From Roseimarinus sediminis (GTDB lineage Bacteria; Bacteroidota; Bacteroidia; Bacteroidales; Prolixibacteraceae), in assembly GCF_050433125.1 (NCBI RefSeq), contig NZ_JBNPXV010000013.1:1-64000 (forward strand): a DNA stretch of 64,000 bases. Reading direction: 5' to 3'. Under the pieces are notes generated by a model, which was not told the DNA's origin, made no database searches, and saw nothing but the letters and a program-made list of their open reading frames with translations. Within the stretch, counting starts at the first letter, position 1; each line of letters begins with the position of its first letter. The translations under genes were made by a program, and so were the position numbers. Of the stretch, positions 61,566-64,000 are shown one piece after another.

Positions 61566-63254
61566 TTATAGTTTTTGATTCACCAGTGTCATGATTTCCT
61601 CCTCGGCCAATCGTGCTGCCTCTTCAATTTCGGCACCCTCTTTCAATATTTTTTCAACGAAGCTTTTGTCGCTGTAGTCTTTGGCATTGATCCGAACATT
61701 CAGAAAAGCCCCCTGCACTCCGGCGCGGGCTGCGATGGCTCCAACACCGGCATCGGTTACGCTGTTCGGATTTCCCAATTCGGCCATGGCCTTCATCACC
61801 TCCATCGATTGGTATGCAAGATGCATTACTTTTAGTGGTACTTCGATGGCATATTTTGTTGCTTCTGCAATGGCCTTTGTGCGCATCTGCTTATCGTCGT
61901 CGGTCGTTTTAGGCATCGAGAAAGCATCCATAATGGCGTTGAAAGAGCGGGTATCCTCGTCAACCAGTTTCAACAATTCGCTGTGATAGTACTTGCCCTT
62001 GTCAGCCCAGTCCGAAAACTCCTTCCAACGATGGTCCCAGCCACGTTTATGCGACGAGAGGTTGGCCACCATGGTTCCAAGGGTTGCCCCCATTGCCGCC
62101 ATGCAGGCCGAAATGGAACCGCCACCCGGAGCAGGCGATTCAGAAGCTGTTTCATCACAAAACGCCTTAAGCGTCCTATCCACCAGGCGCCCGCTTTTTT
62201 CTTCAAGCAGGTATTCGATGATCTTCTTTTTGGGATCGAAAGGTTTCAGTTCATCGAGGCCCAGCGACTTCACCGCAATTTTAATTATTTCTTCATCGGA
62301 AACACCGGTCGAGCGCTGCTGCTTGCGAAGGAAGTATTTGCCCGCATCGAGCATGGCACTGAGTGGAATCACCCCCACCAATTCCGATCCGGTCACACGC
62401 AATCCTCGCGCTTCGGCCTGTTTACAGGCCGCTTCGAATACTTCGTGTACCGAAGTAACGCTAATGTCGGTCAGGTTAAATGAAAGCTGGGCAATGCCAA
62501 ATTCTTCGATGTACCAGCCAATGCCCTTCACCTTCTTGAGCAGTCCCGGTTCGAATACAGGATTTCCCTTTTCATCGCAAATGATTTTTCCGCTAAGGCT
62601 TCCACCTTCGCGCTTCACCCTGCCCTTCTCCCTGATATCGAAAGCAATGGCATTGGCCCGGCGGGTTGAAGTAGTGTTCAAATTCACGTTGTAGGCAACC
62701 AGAAAATTACGCGCACTCACAGCGGTGGCACCACTACGGGCTACTTGTGTGGTAAAGGATGCCGGTCCAAAATCGGGCTTCCATTCAGGATTACTTAATT
62801 TCTTTGGAAGACCTTCGTACTCGCCCGAACGACAGCTGGCCAAATTGCGACGTTTCTCTTCGAGTGCAGCAAATTCATAACAATAAACCGGGATGTTCAA
62901 TTCTTCCCCAATGCGCTGAGCAAGCCGGCGGGCGTATTCCACCGTTTCTTCCATCGAGATTCCCGACACCGGCACCAGCGGGCAAACATCGCATGCCCCA
63001 AAACGCGGGTGTTCGCCCTTGTGTTTGCTCATGTCGATGAGCTGAGCTGCCTTTTTCACGGCTCTGAAAGCTGCTTCACAAACTTCGTCGGGAGTTCCAA
63101 CAAAGGTAACCACGGTGCGGTTGGTTGCTTTTCCCGGATCAACATCAATCAGACGAACGCCCTCAAGGGCTTCAATCTCGTCGGTGATTTGTCTGATGAT
63201 CTGCATGTTGTTCCCTTCACTAAAATTGGGAACGCATTCAATTATTTGATTCAT
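61566..63254 (-). CDS. ftcD: Glutamate formimidoyltransferase-cyclodeaminase
   Basis: A 562-residue fusion like that of animals and some Bacteroidetes. The formimidoyltransferase half (about 1-300) has His82 in HKGEHPRFGACDV, the catalytic base in the porcine enzyme. The cyclodeaminase half (about 350-560) has PAPGGGSISA near 373. It takes formiminoglutamate from histidine breakdown, transfers the formimino group to tetrahydrofolate and deaminates it. It lies 110 bases after hutI on the same strand, with a pair of 15-base direct repeats (63284 and 63306) between. Confidence 0.94.
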   Translation of the reverse strand: MNQIIECVPNFSEGNNMQIIRQITDEIEALEGVRLIDVDPGKATNRTVVTFVGTPDEVCEAAFRAVKKAAQLIDMSKHKGEHPRFGACDVCPLVPVSGISMEETVEYARRLAQRIGEELNIPVYCYEFAALEEKRRNLASCRSGEYEGLPKKLSNPEWKPDFGPASFTTQVARSGATAVSARNFLVAYNVNLNTTSTRRANAIAFDIREKGRVKREGGSLSGKIICDEKGNPVFEPGLLKKVKGIGWYIEEFGIAQLSFNLTDISVTSVHEVFEAACKQAEARGLRVTGSELVGVIPLSAMLDAGKYFLRKQQRSTGVSDEEIIKIAVKSLGLDELKPFDPKKKIIEYLLEEKSGRLVDRTLKAFCDETASESPAPGGGSISACMAAMGATLGTMVANLSSHKRGWDHRWKEFSDWADKGKYYHSELLKLVDEDTRSFNAIMDAFSMPKTTDDDKQMRTKAIAEATKYAIEVPLKVMHLAYQSMEVMKAMAELGNPNSVTDAGVGAIAARAGVQGAFLNVRINAKDYSDKSFVEKILKEGAEIEEAARLAEEEIMTLVNQKL

Positions 63255-63283
63255 TCTTTAGATGGTTTAGTCAATAGATAAAA

Positions 63284-63320
63284 GTCATTAAGAAAAAAGT
63301 CATTCGTCATTAAGAAAAAA
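63284..63320. repeat. Two direct repeats GTCATTAAGAAAAAA
   Basis: Exact 15-base copies at 63284-63298 and 63306-63320, 22 bases apart, in the gap between hutI and ftcD. They may be simple slippage; a role is not apparent. Confidence 0.5.
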
Positions 63321-63363
63321 ATAGAATGCTTAGAAATAGTTCCTTGTGCTTATCTCTTCATTA

Positions 63364-64000
63364 CTAATGACTCACTGACCAATGACTGGTTCCTTTTTTC
63401 CATACTGTATGTGGTTTCAGTTTTCCCTGGCGATAAATAATCTCGCGATAGTCGGAGACAGAGAAAGCAGCCAAATCGGCAATATTTCCCTCCTTCAATA
63501 CACCACGATCGTTCATGTTCAGTGCACTGGCGGCTCTCACAGTAATTGCGGCAAGCGTTTCGGCCATGGTTAGTTTTTCGTAAATACCAAAAATGGCTGC
63601 CTGCATTAACAAATCACCCATGGGCGCCGATCCTGGATTCCAGTCGGAAGCAATGACCAGCGAAAGTCCGGCGTCGAGCAGTTTTCGGCCCGGAGCAAAG
63701 GGAATGCCCAGTCCGAGTGAAGCACCAGGCAAAACACATACAATTACTTTGCCCCGTTGCAATGCCTTAATGGCAATGTCGTCGGTTGCTTCGAGATGAT
63801 CGACACTCACTGCGCCCATCTCGATGGCCAGCTGGCTGCCACCCACCGAAAACTGATCACCATGAATTACCAGATCGAAATCGAGTACTTTGGCTTTGGT
63901 AAGGTAATCGCGGGCTTCGGCAACACTGAATGCTGAATCTTCGATAAAAGCATCGACCCGGTATGAAAGCTGGCGACGTTTGACTTCGGGCAAGAGTTCG
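63364..64000 (-). CDS. hutI: Imidazolonepropionase, N-terminal part missing at the window edge
   Basis: About 210 C-terminal residues are visible; the frame is open to the window edge. HGDQ, VDHLEAT, ASDWNPGSAP and GDL match the amidohydrolase metal and substrate motifs of HutI. It hydrolyses imidazolonepropionate in histidine degradation. With ftcD it forms the pathway end from imidazolonepropionate to glutamate. The N-terminal half and any hutH or hutU lie outside. Confidence 0.92.
   Translation of the reverse strand, partial: ELLPEVKRRQLSYRVDAFIEDSAFSVAEARDYLTKAKVLDFDLVIHGDQFSVGGSQLAIEMGAVSVDHLEATDDIAIKALQRGKVIVCVLPGASLGLGIPFAPGRKLLDAGLSLVIASDWNPGSAPMGDLLMQAAIFGIYEKLTMAETLAAITVRAASALNMNDRGVLKEGNIADLAAFSVSDYREIIYRQGKLKPHTVWKKGTSHWSVSH

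Noticed and set aside
1..64000. CRISPR array or prophage
   Set aside because: No regular spaced repeats and no phage structural or replication genes were found.

Overview
The window looks like chromosomal DNA of a gliding-type, marine or sediment Bacteroidetes, most likely in the Marinilabiliales/Prolixibacteraceae area of Bacteroidales. This is inferred from gldB next to nadE, OmpH, DUF1573, DUF4369/TlpA and DUF3124 envelope proteins, fused RibBA, many lipoproteins with the Bacteroidetes lipobox, and promoters with the Bacteroidetes TAnnTTTG (-7) and TTTG (-33) elements. No rRNA, intact tRNA or CRISPR array was seen.

Layout. (1) 1-3.0 kb is an accessory patch: the start of an IS transposase, a broken tRNA, tandem 11-bp repeats, a 131-bp imperfect palindrome, an overlapping XRE / ImmA-IrrE protease / PIN operon, a headless GNAT acetyltransferase and an orphan small ORF. 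(2) 3.0-8.7 kb: START-like protein, then LptF/G permease, two glycosyltransferases and ribBA in one overlapping run. (3) 8.7-20.8 kb: housekeeping and envelope genes (ApbE, beta-propeller, glycosyltransferase, OmpH, proline dehydrogenase, POT-like transporter, nitroreductase, PIN-PhoH, FolC, AlbA_2 protein). (4) 20.9-30.0 kb: alkaline phosphatase, SBF transporter, acyltransferase, MntP, riboflavin synthase and a three-gene biotin-dependent acyl-CoA carboxylase operon. (5) 30.1-44.1 kb: a double-domain SGNH esterase and two arsenic clusters, arsR-arsC-arsM-acr3 (34.4-31.8 kb) and arsR-thioredoxin-like pair-arsG-permease-P5CR-like (44.0-39.9 kb), with a histidine kinase, VTT protein, methyltransferase, DksA-like protein and SulP transporter between them. 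(6) 44.2-49.0 kb: TrkH potassium transporter overlapping a histidine kinase, and an NtrC-type regulator. (7) 49.1-55.7 kb: DUF3124, TlpA-like, MeaB, DUF1573, phosphofructokinase and GldB. (8) 55.8-64 kb: porin-like barrel, NadE, Crp/Fnr, a membrane protein-regulator-CreD cluster, then ftcD and a partial hutI of histidine degradation.

Links between genes. Both ArsR genes and the permease carry the same kind of inverted repeat (CGyA-N4-TrCG core), on or beside the start site, which ties the two arsenic clusters into one predicted regulon. The CreD cluster has two near-identical ACTTTG-N5-CAAAGT operators placed over the -7 region of the first gene and of creD, with a winged-helix regulator encoded between them. 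The acyl-CoA carboxylase operon and MeaB together suggest a propionyl-CoA/methylmalonyl-CoA route. The strongest candidates for something not well described are the XRE-IrrE-PIN module with its flanking palindrome, and the arsEFG-like cluster with its permease and P5CR-like partner.
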